A DNA stretch of 32,454 nt, from positions 1 through 32,454 of the forward strand of contig DAOUDG010000093.1 in the NCBI GenBank assembly GCA_034431435.1, given 5' to 3'. Below, one piece after another: positions 23,592 to 30,871 of the stretch. How positions within the stretch are numbered: position 1 is the stretch's first letter; each line of letters begins with the position of its first letter. The position numbers and the translations under genes were made by a program. Source of the DNA: JAHCIE01 sp034431435. Its GTDB lineage: Bacteria; Chloroflexota; Anaerolineae; Epilineales; JAHCIE01. The notes below the pieces were generated by a model. That model did no database searches, was not told the DNA's origin, and saw only the letters and a program-made list of their open reading frames with translations.

Positions 23592-24323
23592 ATGCGTATT
23601 CTCCTGATTTCCGATATTCACGCCAACCTGGCCGCCCTAGACGCCGTTCTCGCCGACGCAGGTTCTTTCGACCGAGTGTGGTGCCTGGGCGATCTGGTCG
23701 GCTACGGGCCGGAACCGAACGAGTGCGTTGAACGTGTGCGCGAGTTGCGCCGCTACCAGTGTCTGGCGGGCAACCATGACTGGGCCGCCCTCGGCAAGCT
23801 CGACCTGGACGACTTCAACACCGACGCCCGGCTGGCCGCGTTGTGGACGCGCCAGACCCTGACCGCCGACAACCGCGCCTTCCTCGACGCGCGACTGGCG
23901 ACCATCGGCCCACTGGAAGGCCATTTCAGCCTGGTCCACGGCAGCCCGCGCCAGCCCATCTGGGAGTACATCCTGGACGAGACAATCGCCGCCGCCAATT
24001 TTCCCCTCTTCGACACGCCGTTCTGCCTGGTCGGCCATACCCACGTGCCGGTCATCTACGCCGAGACGGCCGGCCGCCCCCTGGCCCTTCTGCCGCCCGA
24101 AAACGAACCCTTCGCCCTGCGCGGCCAGCGGCTCATCATCAACCCGGGGAGCGTCGGCCAGCCCCGCGACGGCGACCCGCGCGCCAGCTATGCCCTGCTG
24201 GACACGGACGCGCTCACCATCACCTACCGCCGCGTCGAGTATCCCATCGAGGCGACGCAGCAGAAGATGGTGGCCGCGGGCCTGCCGCCGCGCATTATCA
24301 CCCGCCTCAGCTACGGCTGGTAG
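23592..24323 (+). CDS. Metallophosphoesterase (YfcE/MJ0936-like)
   Basis: 243 residues. All calcineurin-like metal motifs are present: SDIHANL (D-x-H), CLGDLVGYGPEPNE (GD), GNHDWA (GNHD), LVHGSPR (H) and VGHTHVP (GHTH), followed by LIINPGSVGQPRDGDPRASYALLD. The GDxVGYGPxP form is the subgroup annotated as phosphodiesterase or YfcE-like and often acts on nucleotides or phosphodiester substrates; the natural substrate is unknown. The ATG follows a heptamer array rather than a ribosome-binding site, so translation may be leader-independent. The methyltransferase gene starts 18 bases after its stop. Confidence 0.9.
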   Translation: MRILLISDIHANLAALDAVLADAGSFDRVWCLGDLVGYGPEPNECVERVRELRRYQCLAGNHDWAALGKLDLDDFNTDARLAALWTRQTLTADNRAFLDARLATIGPLEGHFSLVHGSPRQPIWEYILDETIAAANFPLFDTPFCLVGHTHVPVIYAETAGRPLALLPPENEPFALRGQRLIINPGSVGQPRDGDPRASYALLDTDALTITYRRVEYPIEATQQKMVAAGLPPRIITRLSYGW

Positions 24324-24341
24324 CGGGTCAAGGATGCCCGC

Positions 24342-25124
24342 ATGCCCAAGCAAGGCGAGATCGACTATATCAAGAACATCCCCACCGAGGCCGTTCAACA
24401 GGCCCTCGGCAAGCCCTTCTCCTACGAGATGTGCGGCCGCTACCTGATGGACATCGGCGCTATCCTCAGCCTGCTCCCCGACTGGCCGCCCGCGCGCATC
24501 CTGGACCTCGGCGTAGGCACCGGCTGGACGAGCATCTTCATCGCCAAGCGTGGCTTCGACGTCGTCGGGCAGGACATCGCCGCCGACATGATCGCCCTGG
24601 CTAACCGGAATAAGGCGCTGTGGGGCATCGACAACGTCGAGTTCGTGGTGAGTGACTACGAGGCCATGGCCTTCGACAACGAGTTCGACGCCGCCGTCTT
24701 CTACGACTCCCTCCACCACGCCGTCGACGAGCGGCTGGCCCTGGCGAAGGTCTACCAGGCGCTCAAGCCGGGCGGCAAGGTCATCACCGTCGAGCCGGGC
24801 GAGGGCCACTCGCAATCGCCGGAGTCCATCGAGGCCATGCGGCGCTGGGGCGTCACCGAGAAGGATATGCCCCCCCATCACATCATGTCTATTGGGCAAG
24901 AACTGGGCTTCCACGACTTCAAGGTCTACGCGCGCTACCACGTTCCGCAACTGGTCTACGACGGCGGCCTGCCGCCACCGCCGCCCGCCCGCTCGCGCCG
25001 CGTGGCGCGCAGCCTGCGCGAGGCGTACACCGGCCTGGTCGGCCCCATACCGCCACCCACGCCGCCCGACCCCGCCCCCCCGCTCGCGCTGCGCGCCTCC
25101 AACATCCTCAGCATGCGTAAGTAG
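24342..25124 (+). CDS. SAM-dependent methyltransferase (class I)
   Basis: 260 residues. Motif I ILDLGVGTGWTSIFIAKRG (about 51-69), the motif II acid in FDVVGQDIAADM, and VVSDYEAMAFDNEFDAAVFYDSLHHAVD followed by ALKPGGKVITVEPGEGH define a methyltransferase-11/25-type fold. The substrate is not predictable, but the DSLHH motif is typical of small-molecule or glycan methyltransferases. The last 50 residues are Pro-rich and probably disordered (PPPPPARS to the end). AAGGA at 24330-24334 is 7 bases from the ATG. It lies between the phosphoesterase and the sigma factor on one strand with short gaps, so these may form one transcript. Confidence 0.85.
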   Translation: MPKQGEIDYIKNIPTEAVQQALGKPFSYEMCGRYLMDIGAILSLLPDWPPARILDLGVGTGWTSIFIAKRGFDVVGQDIAADMIALANRNKALWGIDNVEFVVSDYEAMAFDNEFDAAVFYDSLHHAVDERLALAKVYQALKPGGKVITVEPGEGHSQSPESIEAMRRWGVTEKDMPPHHIMSIGQELGFHDFKVYARYHVPQLVYDGGLPPPPPARSRRVARSLREAYTGLVGPIPPPTPPDPAPPLALRASNILSMRK

Positions 25125-25160
25125 CCGCGTCCACGTCGCCCGCCGATCCAGCCGCGCCCC

Positions 25161-25940
25161 ATGCCCTCACCGCCCAGCCCCGACGACGACGCTCTGTGGC
25201 GCGAGTGCCAGGCCGCTGCGCGCCGCGTCCTCGCCAACCAGGGGTGGCGTCTGGTGGACGACGAGGCCGCCTTCGTGGCCGAAGTGCTGGCCGTGGTGCG
25301 CGACTCGCCCGGCCGTAGCGGCGACAGCCTCGCCCGCCGCGCCGAGCGCGCCACCATCCACGCCTACTGTCCCCGCCTGTACGCGGCCTGTCGAGGCGGC
25401 GAGGGTCGGAGCGCCGCGCAGGCCTTCGACGAGCTGGGCCGCTACCTGCACGCCGCCGCCCGCCACCACAGCCGCGACCCACAGCGCGCTCAGGACGCCG
25501 CGCAACGCGCCCTCGAGGCAGTGTGGCGTCACCTCGGCGACGTGCGCGCGCCGGAGGCCTTCCTCGGCTACGCCCGCGTCGTCCTGCTGCGCGAGATGGG
25601 GCCGCACGGCGCATCCCGCCCCGAGCCGCTGCATTTCGTGCCCCTGCGCGGCGACGACGCGGCGGAGGAGGGCGTCGTCCTGCCCGACCCCCACACCGCC
25701 GCGGCCGCCGCGAGCGCCGAGCGCGCCGCCGCCGACCCGGCCCTGCGCGCCGCCCTGCGTGACTGCCTGCGCAGCGCGGCCCAGCGCGAGGTCATCGAGC
25801 GGCTGTTCCTGGCCGAGGAGAGCGTCACCGCCGTCGCCGACGCCCTGTCCACGACACCCGCCAACGTGTGGGTGCTGAAGAGCCGCGCCCTGTCCCGCCT
25901 CCGCCAGTGCCCGGAGGTGATACGGGCGCTGGCGGGATGA
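25161..25940 (+). CDS. RNA polymerase sigma-70-family factor (ECF-like)
   Basis: 259 residues. A region-2-like segment lies at about 90-140 (FDELGRYLHAAARHHSRDPQRAQDAAQRALEAVW followed by FLGYARVVLLREM), and a region-4 helix-turn-helix near the C-terminus (QREVIERLFLAEESVTAVADALSTTPANVWVLKSRALSRLR). Between them is a 60-residue acidic/Ala-rich linker. The first 80 residues are unusual for an ECF factor and have no recognised domain. No anti-sigma gene adjoins, and the protein is very Ala/Arg rich. Similar stand-alone factors are seen in Chloroflexota. No good ribosome-binding site precedes the ATG. Confidence 0.72.
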   Translation: MPSPPSPDDDALWRECQAAARRVLANQGWRLVDDEAAFVAEVLAVVRDSPGRSGDSLARRAERATIHAYCPRLYAACRGGEGRSAAQAFDELGRYLHAAARHHSRDPQRAQDAAQRALEAVWRHLGDVRAPEAFLGYARVVLLREMGPHGASRPEPLHFVPLRGDDAAEEGVVLPDPHTAAAAASAERAAADPALRAALRDCLRSAAQREVIERLFLAEESVTAVADALSTTPANVWVLKSRALSRLRQCPEVIRALAG

Positions 25941-25975
25941 AGTGTACATTCGAGCCATCTTGACGCACGAGGAGT

Positions 25976-26173
25976 ATGGCCGGAGGTCTCTTGCCGACGG
26001 CGGCTTCCCTCACCATCGACTTCATCGGCTCGCCTGTCCCGAGCATCTGGACGGACAACGGCGCAAGACACCCCGGCAGTGGCGGCCTACCGGGGTGTGC
26101 GTCGGACGTGAGGCCGACTGCTGGCGGAGCCAGCGCCGGCGGGGCGGCTAGCCAGGCTAGCGCGGGTAAATGA
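25976..26173 (+). CDS. Possible small ORF (doubtful)
   Basis: A 65-codon frame (or 60 from TTG 25991, which has GGAGG 5 bases upstream). The first half, LPTAASLTIDFIGSPVPSIW, has mostly G/C third positions like real genes here. The second half runs through three hairpins and is Gly/Ala/Ser-rich. It could be a small protein, a decayed gene end or chance; I recognise no family. Confidence 0.2.
   Translation: MAGGLLPTAASLTIDFIGSPVPSIWTDNGARHPGSGGLPGCASDVRPTAGGASAGGAASQASAGK
26068..26161. other. Cluster of four hairpins between convergent genes
   Basis: Hairpins are ACACCCCGG/CCGGGGTGT (26068-26076 with 26090-26098), GTCGG/CCGAC (26101-26105 with 26114-26118), GCTGGC/GCCAGC with a GGA loop (26120-26134), and GCTAGC/GCTAGC with a CAG loop (26147-26161). 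The last contains the stop codon of the minus-strand gene. They may be terminators for both strands or a structured RNA; none has a T-run. Confidence 0.5.
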
Positions 26174-26444
26174 TCTCCCCGTCGTGCCACTCTGGCTCGC
26201 TGGCGAACAGCGCGGCCATCCGCCCATATTGCGCGTCCTGTTCGGGCGAGTCGGCATTGGCGAAGTACGCCTCCTTGCTCTCGAAGATCACCGCCGTCAT
26301 AATCACGTTGGGGTCGGCGTCCATACGATAGGTGTACTGAGCCACATACCCCGGCACCCGTCGAGCCAGAAATTCATCCACCAACTCTAGCAACTGGGCT
26401 TCCGCCCCCGGCTTCAGCTGTCCGCGCACGATCGTTCCGTACAT
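26157..26444 (-). CDS. Small dimeric alpha/beta-barrel protein (ABM/YciI-like monooxygenase family)
   Basis: 95 residues starting MYGTIVRGQLKPGAEAQLLELVDEF. The strand-helix-strand-strand layout (GTIVRGQLKPG, then AQYTYRMDADPNVIMTAVIFESKEAYFANADSPEQDAQYGRMAALF) fits antibiotic-biosynthesis-monooxygenase-type dimeric ferredoxin barrels. Members include heme-degrading enzymes and quinol monooxygenases, but many have no known activity and no catalytic residue can be assigned. AAGGAGG stands 5 bases before the ATG, the best ribosome-binding site of the region. It diverges from the archease gene by 91 bp. Confidence 0.72.
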   Translation of the reverse strand: MYGTIVRGQLKPGAEAQLLELVDEFLARRVPGYVAQYTYRMDADPNVIMTAVIFESKEAYFANADSPEQDAQYGRMAALFASEPEWHDGEIIYPR

Positions 26445-26535
26445 GTTAGCCTCCTTGAGTGGATAACCTACGCTGCCTGCCCATAGGCAAATGATATGTG
26501 TGCTGCTGGTCCAGCACAACCGCCATCAACCTGCG

Positions 26536-26946
26536 ATGTACGAAACTTTCGAGCATACCGCCGACCTGGGTCTGCGCGCCCGCGCCGCGACGCTGGACGA
26601 GCTGTTCGCAGACATGGCGCGCGCCCTGACGGCCACCCTGGTCGAGGACGTGGCGGCGATACAGCCGCAGGAGACGGTGCGCCTGCGCATCGACGGCGAC
26701 GACCTGGTTTACCTGCTATTCGACTGGCTCAACGAAGTGCTGTATCGTTTCGATGCCGAGGGCTGGCTGGCCGCCGACTTCGCCGTGCGTGTGGCGGACG
26801 ATGGGCTGGACGCCGAGCTGCGCGGCGAGCCGGTGGACCCCAGCCGCCACCGGCTGGACCACGAAGTGAAGGCCATCACCTACCACGGGCTGACCGTCGC
26901 GCGAACGCCCGACGGCTGGCTGGCCGAGGTCATTGTAGACATCTAG
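26536..26946 (+). CDS. Archease (RtcB activator)
   Basis: 136 residues. Family features are the N-terminal YETFEHTADLGLRARAATLDELFADMARAL and the C-terminal HRLDHEVKAITYHGLTV, ending in WLAEVIVDI. Archease helps RtcB reach the guanylated state and allows it multiple turnovers. The gene ends 22 bases before rtcB, matching the known functional pair. The start at 26536 is where family similarity begins. No canonical ribosome-binding site is visible; an upstream hairpin (26499-26518) lies in the short leader. Confidence 0.93.
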   Translation: MYETFEHTADLGLRARAATLDELFADMARALTATLVEDVAAIQPQETVRLRIDGDDLVYLLFDWLNEVLYRFDAEGWLAADFAVRVADDGLDAELRGEPVDPSRHRLDHEVKAITYHGLTVARTPDGWLAEVIVDI

Positions 26947-26968
26947 GCTCACCAATTGGGGCGATGCG

Positions 26969-28432
26969 ATGGGGAAGCAGGGCTTTGACGGGCCGCTAGA
27001 GCAGGTCACGCCGTATTCATGGCGCATCCCCAAGCGCTACCGCGAGGGAATGCGCGTCGACGGCCTCATCTACGCCGACCAGCGGCTCATCGCCGGTCTC
27101 AAGGCCGACCAGGCCCCGGAGCAGGTGGCGAACGTCGCCCATCTGCCCGGCATCCAGGTCGCCAGCCTGGCCATGCCCGACATCCACTGGGGCTACGGCT
27201 TCCCCATCGGCGGCGTGTGCGCCACCGATCCCGACGAGGGCGGCGTCATCTCGCCGGGCGGAGTCGGCTACGATATCAACTGCGGCGTGCGGCTGATGCG
27301 GTCGAACCTGACCGAGGCAGAGGTGCGGCCGCATCTCAGGCAGCTGGTCAACGCCCTGTTCGAGCGAATCCCGACCGGTGTCGGCCGCTCCGGATCGTAC
27401 CGCTTCGAGCGCGACGAGCTGCGGCGGCTGATGGCCGACGGCGTGCCCTACCTGCGGCGGCGCGGCCTGGTGACGGACCGCGACCTGGAGCATACCGAGG
27501 CCCACGGCCGGCTAGACGGGGCGGAGCCGCGCTGGGTCAGCGACCGCGCCCTGGATCGGGGCGCGGAACAGTGCGGCACGCTCGGCTCCGGTAACCACTT
27601 CCTGGAAGTTCAAGTGGTGGCCGAGATCGTGGACGCCGAGGCGGCGGCGGTCATGGGCCTGCGCCTGGGGCAGGTGTGCGTGATGATTCACAGCGGCTCG
27701 CGCGGCCTGGGCTACCAGGTGTGTGACGACGCCCTCACGACGCTGCGCGGCGTGCCCGAACGCTACGGCATCCAGTTGCCGGACCGCCAGCTGGCCTGCG
27801 CACCGGTCAACAGCCCCGCAGGCGAGCGCTACATCGGGGCGATGCGAGCGGCGGCCAACTTCGCCTGGTGCAACCGTCAACTCCTGATGTGGCAGGCGCG
27901 GGAGGTCTTCGCCGATGTGTTCGGCCGCTCGTGGGCGACGCTCGACATGCAGCTCATCTACGACGTGGCCCACAACATCGCCAAGTTCGAGGAGCACGTC
28001 GTCTACGGGCAGAGTAAGGGGGTATGGGTCCACCGCAAGGGGGCGACGCGGGCTTTCCCACCCGGTCACCCGGAGGTCCCCGCCGCCTATCAGGCCATCG
28101 GGCAGCCGGTCATCATCCCCGGCGACATGGGCCGCGCCAGCTGGGTGCTGGTGGGGCAGCCAGGCAGCATGGCCCACACCTTCGGTACGACCTGCCACGG
28201 CGCGGGCCGCGCCCTCAGCCGCACCGCCGCCGTCAAGCGCGCCGAGGGCCGCCGCATCGACACGGAGCTAGAGAAGAGCGGCGTCATCGCCCGCGCCCGT
28301 AGTTGGAAGGGCCTGGCCGAGGAGCAGCCCGACGCCTATAAGGATGTGGACGTGGTGGTGGACGTGGTCCACCAGGCGGGGCTGTCGAAGCGAGTCGCGC
28401 GGATGCGGCCCATCGGCGTCATCAAGGGGTGA
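26969..28432 (+). CDS. rtcB: RNA-splicing ligase RtcB
   Basis: 487 residues, full length. The active-site residues line up with the family: Cys105 (YDINCGVR), Asn209-His210 (GSGNHFLEVQ), His241 (IHSGSRGLG), His335 (YDVAHNIA) and the guanylylated His410 (TTCHGAGRALSR). RtcB joins RNA 2',3'-cyclic phosphate or 3'-phosphate ends to 5'-hydroxyl ends using GTP and Mn2+. In bacteria it is linked to RNA repair and rRNA or tRNA healing. It follows archease by 22 bases in the same operon. The N-terminus is standard, so ATG 26969 is accepted although a Shine-Dalgarno is weak. Confidence 0.96.
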   Translation: MGKQGFDGPLEQVTPYSWRIPKRYREGMRVDGLIYADQRLIAGLKADQAPEQVANVAHLPGIQVASLAMPDIHWGYGFPIGGVCATDPDEGGVISPGGVGYDINCGVRLMRSNLTEAEVRPHLRQLVNALFERIPTGVGRSGSYRFERDELRRLMADGVPYLRRRGLVTDRDLEHTEAHGRLDGAEPRWVSDRALDRGAEQCGTLGSGNHFLEVQVVAEIVDAEAAAVMGLRLGQVCVMIHSGSRGLGYQVCDDALTTLRGVPERYGIQLPDRQLACAPVNSPAGERYIGAMRAAANFAWCNRQLLMWQAREVFADVFGRSWATLDMQLIYDVAHNIAKFEEHVVYGQSKGVWVHRKGATRAFPPGHPEVPAAYQAIGQPVIIPGDMGRASWVLVGQPGSMAHTFGTTCHGAGRALSRTAAVKRAEGRRIDTELEKSGVIARARSWKGLAEEQPDAYKDVDVVVDVVHQAGLSKRVARMRPIGVIKG

Positions 28433-28444
28433 CGACGGCCAACG

Positions 28445-28459
28445 GCCAGCCTGGCTGGC
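28445..28459 (+). terminator. Hairpin downstream of rtcB
   Basis: GCCAGCC-T-GGCTGGC, perfect 7-bp arms starting 12 bases after the rtcB stop. No T-run follows, so it is a weak terminator candidate. Confidence 0.4.
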
Positions 28460-28637
28460 ACGCGACAGGGGTAGGCCGCCAACCTTAAATTTAGAGGCTG
28501 TTTTGGTCGCGGGGTGGAGGTGTTGGAAAGTCCCCACAGCGTCTACCGGCTGTGGTGCACGGATGGACACGCGGCACAGCATGTGGTGATTTCGCGGTAA
28601 CTGTGGCAGCCCCCTTTTCTACAGAACATTTGGCCGA

Positions 28638-28666
28638 TTGCGCGCCCCTGGCCTTTCTGCTACAAT
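28638..28666 (+). promoter_or_regulatory. dnaA promoter candidate (TTGCGC-17-TACAAT)
   Basis: -35 TTGCGC at 28638-28643 and -10 TACAAT at 28661-28666 with 17-bp spacing, giving a leader of about 230 bases. A second candidate is the extended -10 at 28794-28802. Confidence 0.5.
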
Positions 28667-28903
28667 CAGCGCACCCAACAATTGACGGTGTCGGCTCCCC
28701 CAATTGTCATGCCAGCCAGGCGCCGCCCGAGATATAGGCTCCTGCCGCCACCGCGCGCCGCCCACCGCGCGGATGGGGCCTGGGTCTCCACGGTGGTAAT
28801 ACGTTGATACTCACCCCGCCGAGCTATCTCGCCTCGGTGGCTGGTGTGCTGTCATCTCCGAGGGTGCGGTATGACCCTCAGACTCCGAAGACGGGTAAAG
28901 ACT

Positions 28904-30298
28904 ATGTCAACGACGCCTTTATCGCCCCACGAGCAAGTCTGGCGCGCCGCCCTCGGCGAGCTTGAATTGAGCGTCACCCAATCCACCTACGATACCTGGC
29001 TCAAGCCTACCTACGCCATCGGGTTTGAAGGGGATACGTTGATCATCGGCGCTCCCAGCGCCTACTACAAGGATTGGCTGGAGAATCGCCTCGGCGTGGA
29101 TGTACGCCGCGCCCTGACCCGCGTATCGAGTCGCCCGATCGACTTCCGCGTTCTCGTCGGTGGCAAGGCCAGCGGCGCGCCGGCCGGGCCGGCGCCGGAG
29201 GCCGGCAACGGCCGCGCCGGGCGGAGCGCCAACGGAGCACGCCCCACCCCGGCGCAGCCCCTCCTGGGCCTGGAACGCCCTGACCTGAACCCGCGCTACA
29301 CCTTCAGCTCCTACGTGGTAGGAGCCAGCAATCGCCTGGCCCACGCCGCGGCGAATGCGGTTGCCGAAGGCCCCTCGGCGCGCTATAACCCGCTGTGCCT
29401 TTACGGCGGCGTGGGCCTGGGCAAGACCCACCTGCTGCACGCCATCGGCCACAAGCTGGCGGGGCGCAACCACCGGGTGCGCTACGTGACCAGCGAGACC
29501 TTCACCAACGACCTCATCTCGGCGATTCGCACCCACACCACCGAAGAGTTCCGCAACCGCTACCGCCAGGTGGACGTGCTGCTCCTCGACGACGTGCAGT
29601 TCCTCATTGGCAAAGACAGCACCCAGGAGGAACTCTTCCACACCTTCAACGCCATGTACAGCGCGAATCGCCAGATCGTCATCTCCAGCGACCGCCACCC
29701 CCACGCCCTGGTCACGCTAGAGGCGCGGCTGCGCTCGCGGTTTGAGGGCGGCCTGCTCGCCGATATCCAGCCACCCGACCTGGAGATGCGCCTCGCCATC
29801 CTGCAGGAACTGGTGGAGAAGGAGTCGGTGCCCGTGCCCGATGCAGTGGTCGGCATGCTGGCCCACCGCATCCAGACCAATACCCGCGAGCTGGTCGGCG
29901 CGCTGACCCAAGTCGTGGGCTATGCCCAACTCATGCACGTTCCCCTGACGGCTGACGTGGCCGAGCGCGTCCTGGCGACGTCAGCCGTCCACCGCCGCGC
30001 CCCGACCGCCGACGCCATTCTGCGCGGGGTGGCTGACTTCTACGGTGTGACGACCGACGACCTGACCGGCACACGCCGCGTCCAGCGCATCGTTGTGCCG
30101 CGCCACGTCGCCATGTACATCATGCGCGAGGACGGTCAGATGTCACTGCCCCAGATCGGGCAGACGCTCAATCGCGACCATACCACGGTTCTCCACGGTG
30201 TCGACAGAATCACGGAGCAGATCGACAAGAATGAGGCTCTGCGCCGTGACGTGTTGAGCATCCGCGACGGCCTGTTCAGGGGCTTGCCCCAGGGCTAG
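28904..30298 (+). CDS. dnaA: Chromosomal replication initiator DnaA
   Basis: 464 residues. Domain I is at about 1-85 (VWRAALGELELSVTQSTYDTWLKP). A Gly/Ala/Pro linker follows to about 125. The AAA+ domain has Walker A GGVGLGKTH (168-176), Walker B LLLDDVQFL (Asp229-Asp230) and the arginine-finger region EARLRSRFEGG. Domain IV carries the DNA-recognition signature LPQIGQTLNRDHTTVLHG. DnaA binds DnaA boxes and opens the origin, the likely target being the non-coding stretch directly downstream. ATG 28904 gives the usual family N-terminus; ATG 28871 has a better GAGGG ribosome-binding site and would add 11 mostly basic residues, so the start is not settled. Confidence 0.97.
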   Translation: MSTTPLSPHEQVWRAALGELELSVTQSTYDTWLKPTYAIGFEGDTLIIGAPSAYYKDWLENRLGVDVRRALTRVSSRPIDFRVLVGGKASGAPAGPAPEAGNGRAGRSANGARPTPAQPLLGLERPDLNPRYTFSSYVVGASNRLAHAAANAVAEGPSARYNPLCLYGGVGLGKTHLLHAIGHKLAGRNHRVRYVTSETFTNDLISAIRTHTTEEFRNRYRQVDVLLLDDVQFLIGKDSTQEELFHTFNAMYSANRQIVISSDRHPHALVTLEARLRSRFEGGLLADIQPPDLEMRLAILQELVEKESVPVPDAVVGMLAHRIQTNTRELVGALTQVVGYAQLMHVPLTADVAERVLATSAVHRRAPTADAILRGVADFYGVTTDDLTGTRRVQRIVVPRHVAMYIMREDGQMSLPQIGQTLNRDHTTVLHGVDRITEQIDKNEALRRDVLSIRDGLFRGLPQG

Positions 30299-30317
30299 GC
30301 ACGCTGTCACAACAACG

Positions 30318-30333
30318 CGCCCACCGGTGGGCG
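30318..30333. repeat. Perfect 16-bp palindrome just after dnaA
   Basis: CGCCCACCGGTGGGCG. Its first 13 bases recur at 30713-30725. It may end dnaA transcription or mark the origin border. Confidence 0.5.
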
Positions 30334-30388
30334 ATGCGCGAGCGAGCAGCCCAAGACCCATCATTTCTGTGCATAAATCCTTCATAAC

Positions 30389-30397
30389 TGTGGATAA
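30389..30397 (-). promoter_or_regulatory. Consensus DnaA box
   Basis: TGTGGATAA, the exact reverse complement of TTATCCACA, 91 bases after the dnaA stop. Confidence 0.75.
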
Positions 30398-30398
30398 C

Positions 30399-30436
30399 CG
30401 CGCCCAATTGGGGATAATTATCCCCAATTGGGCGCG
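30399..30436. repeat. Perfect 38-bp palindrome in oriC
   Basis: The left arm CGCGCCCAATTGGGGATAA (30399-30417) is exactly complementary to the right arm (30418-30436). Each arm contains the smaller palindrome CCCAATTGGG, and the centre places two DnaA-box-like sequences head to head. Confidence 0.9.
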
Positions 30437-30620
30437 TCTGTCTGATAGGATGGTTGGGGACAGGCGTGGGGATAGCCTGTGGACCGACGCCGGGCAACCG
30501 CTGGCCGTTATCCCCGCGCTCCGGCTCATCTTTCCACAGGACGGCGGCGACTCGCGACCGGTGGGGACCGCACAACCTGGATGTAGACGGCTGTGGGTGG
30601 AGGTTGGGGAAATGGGGGCG

Positions 30621-30657
30621 ACTTATCCGGCTCCATCCACAGCCGGGCCGGATAAGT
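30621..30657. repeat. Inverted repeat with 11-bp arms in oriC
   Basis: ACTTATCCGGC (30621-30631) and GCCGGATAAGT (30647-30657) are perfect arms around 15 bases that include a partial DnaA box ATCCACA (30635-30641). Confidence 0.8.
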
Positions 30658-30831
30658 GGCTTGACGGGTGGTTCACGCCGGGCAGGCCGGTTGTGGCTCC
30701 CAGCCGCCGGTCCGCCCACCGGTGGCCCACCGGCCGCCAGCCCGCCGCATCATCCACACATCCACAGCCCCTACGACGACTATAAGATATGAGTCTGATA
30801 AGAAGAAAGAGAAGGGTTAGCCGTATTCGGC

Positions 30832-30837
30832 TATAAT
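30832..30837 (+). promoter_or_regulatory. -10 box TATAAT for the UbiD-family gene
   Basis: Consensus TATAAT, 34 bases before the ATG at 30872; no clear -35. It lies in the AT-rich right end of oriC. Confidence 0.45.
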
Positions 30838-30871
30838 TTCTTCCAGGCCCACAGACAAAGGGGAACCCAGC

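Larger units (their letters stand above)
28433..28903. other. 471-bp rtcB-dnaA intergenic region
   Basis: It begins with a perfect 15-base stem-loop after rtcB (28445-28459). A short AT-rich patch follows near 28487-28506. A promoter TTGCGC-17-TACAAT lies at 28638-28666. ACAATTG/CAATTGT arms (28678-28684 and 28701-28707) follow, then a CCGCGCG/CGCGCGG hairpin (28751-28757 with 28766-28772) and an extended -10-like TGGTAATAC (28794-28802). No coding content is recognised; this is the dnaA regulatory region. Confidence 0.55.
30299..30871. other. Putative replication origin oriC
   Basis: 573 non-coding bases between dnaA and the UbiD-family gene. A perfect reverse DnaA box TGTGGATAA is at 30389-30397. 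One-mismatch boxes are at 30368-30376 (TGTGCATAA), 30409-30417 (TGGGGATAA), 30418-30426 (TTATCCCCA) and 30750-30758 (TCATCCACA); weaker ones lie at 30467, 30508, 30633 and 30758. It holds a 38-bp palindrome, an 11-bp-arm inverted repeat, and CGCCCACCGGTGG twice (30318-30330 and 30713-30725) near its ends. The right end (30768-30845) is AT-rich and could be the unwinding element. Location beside dnaA and box density support an origin. Confidence 0.8.

Noticed and set aside
23637..24950. 437-codon minus-strand frame opposite the phosphoesterase and methyltransferase
   Set aside because: Its translation is Val/Gly/Asp-rich shadow sequence, and both plus-strand genes have clear family motifs.
25825..26190. 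Minus-strand frame over the hairpin region
   Set aside because: It runs through the sigma factor 3' end and four hairpins, with no recognisable protein pattern.
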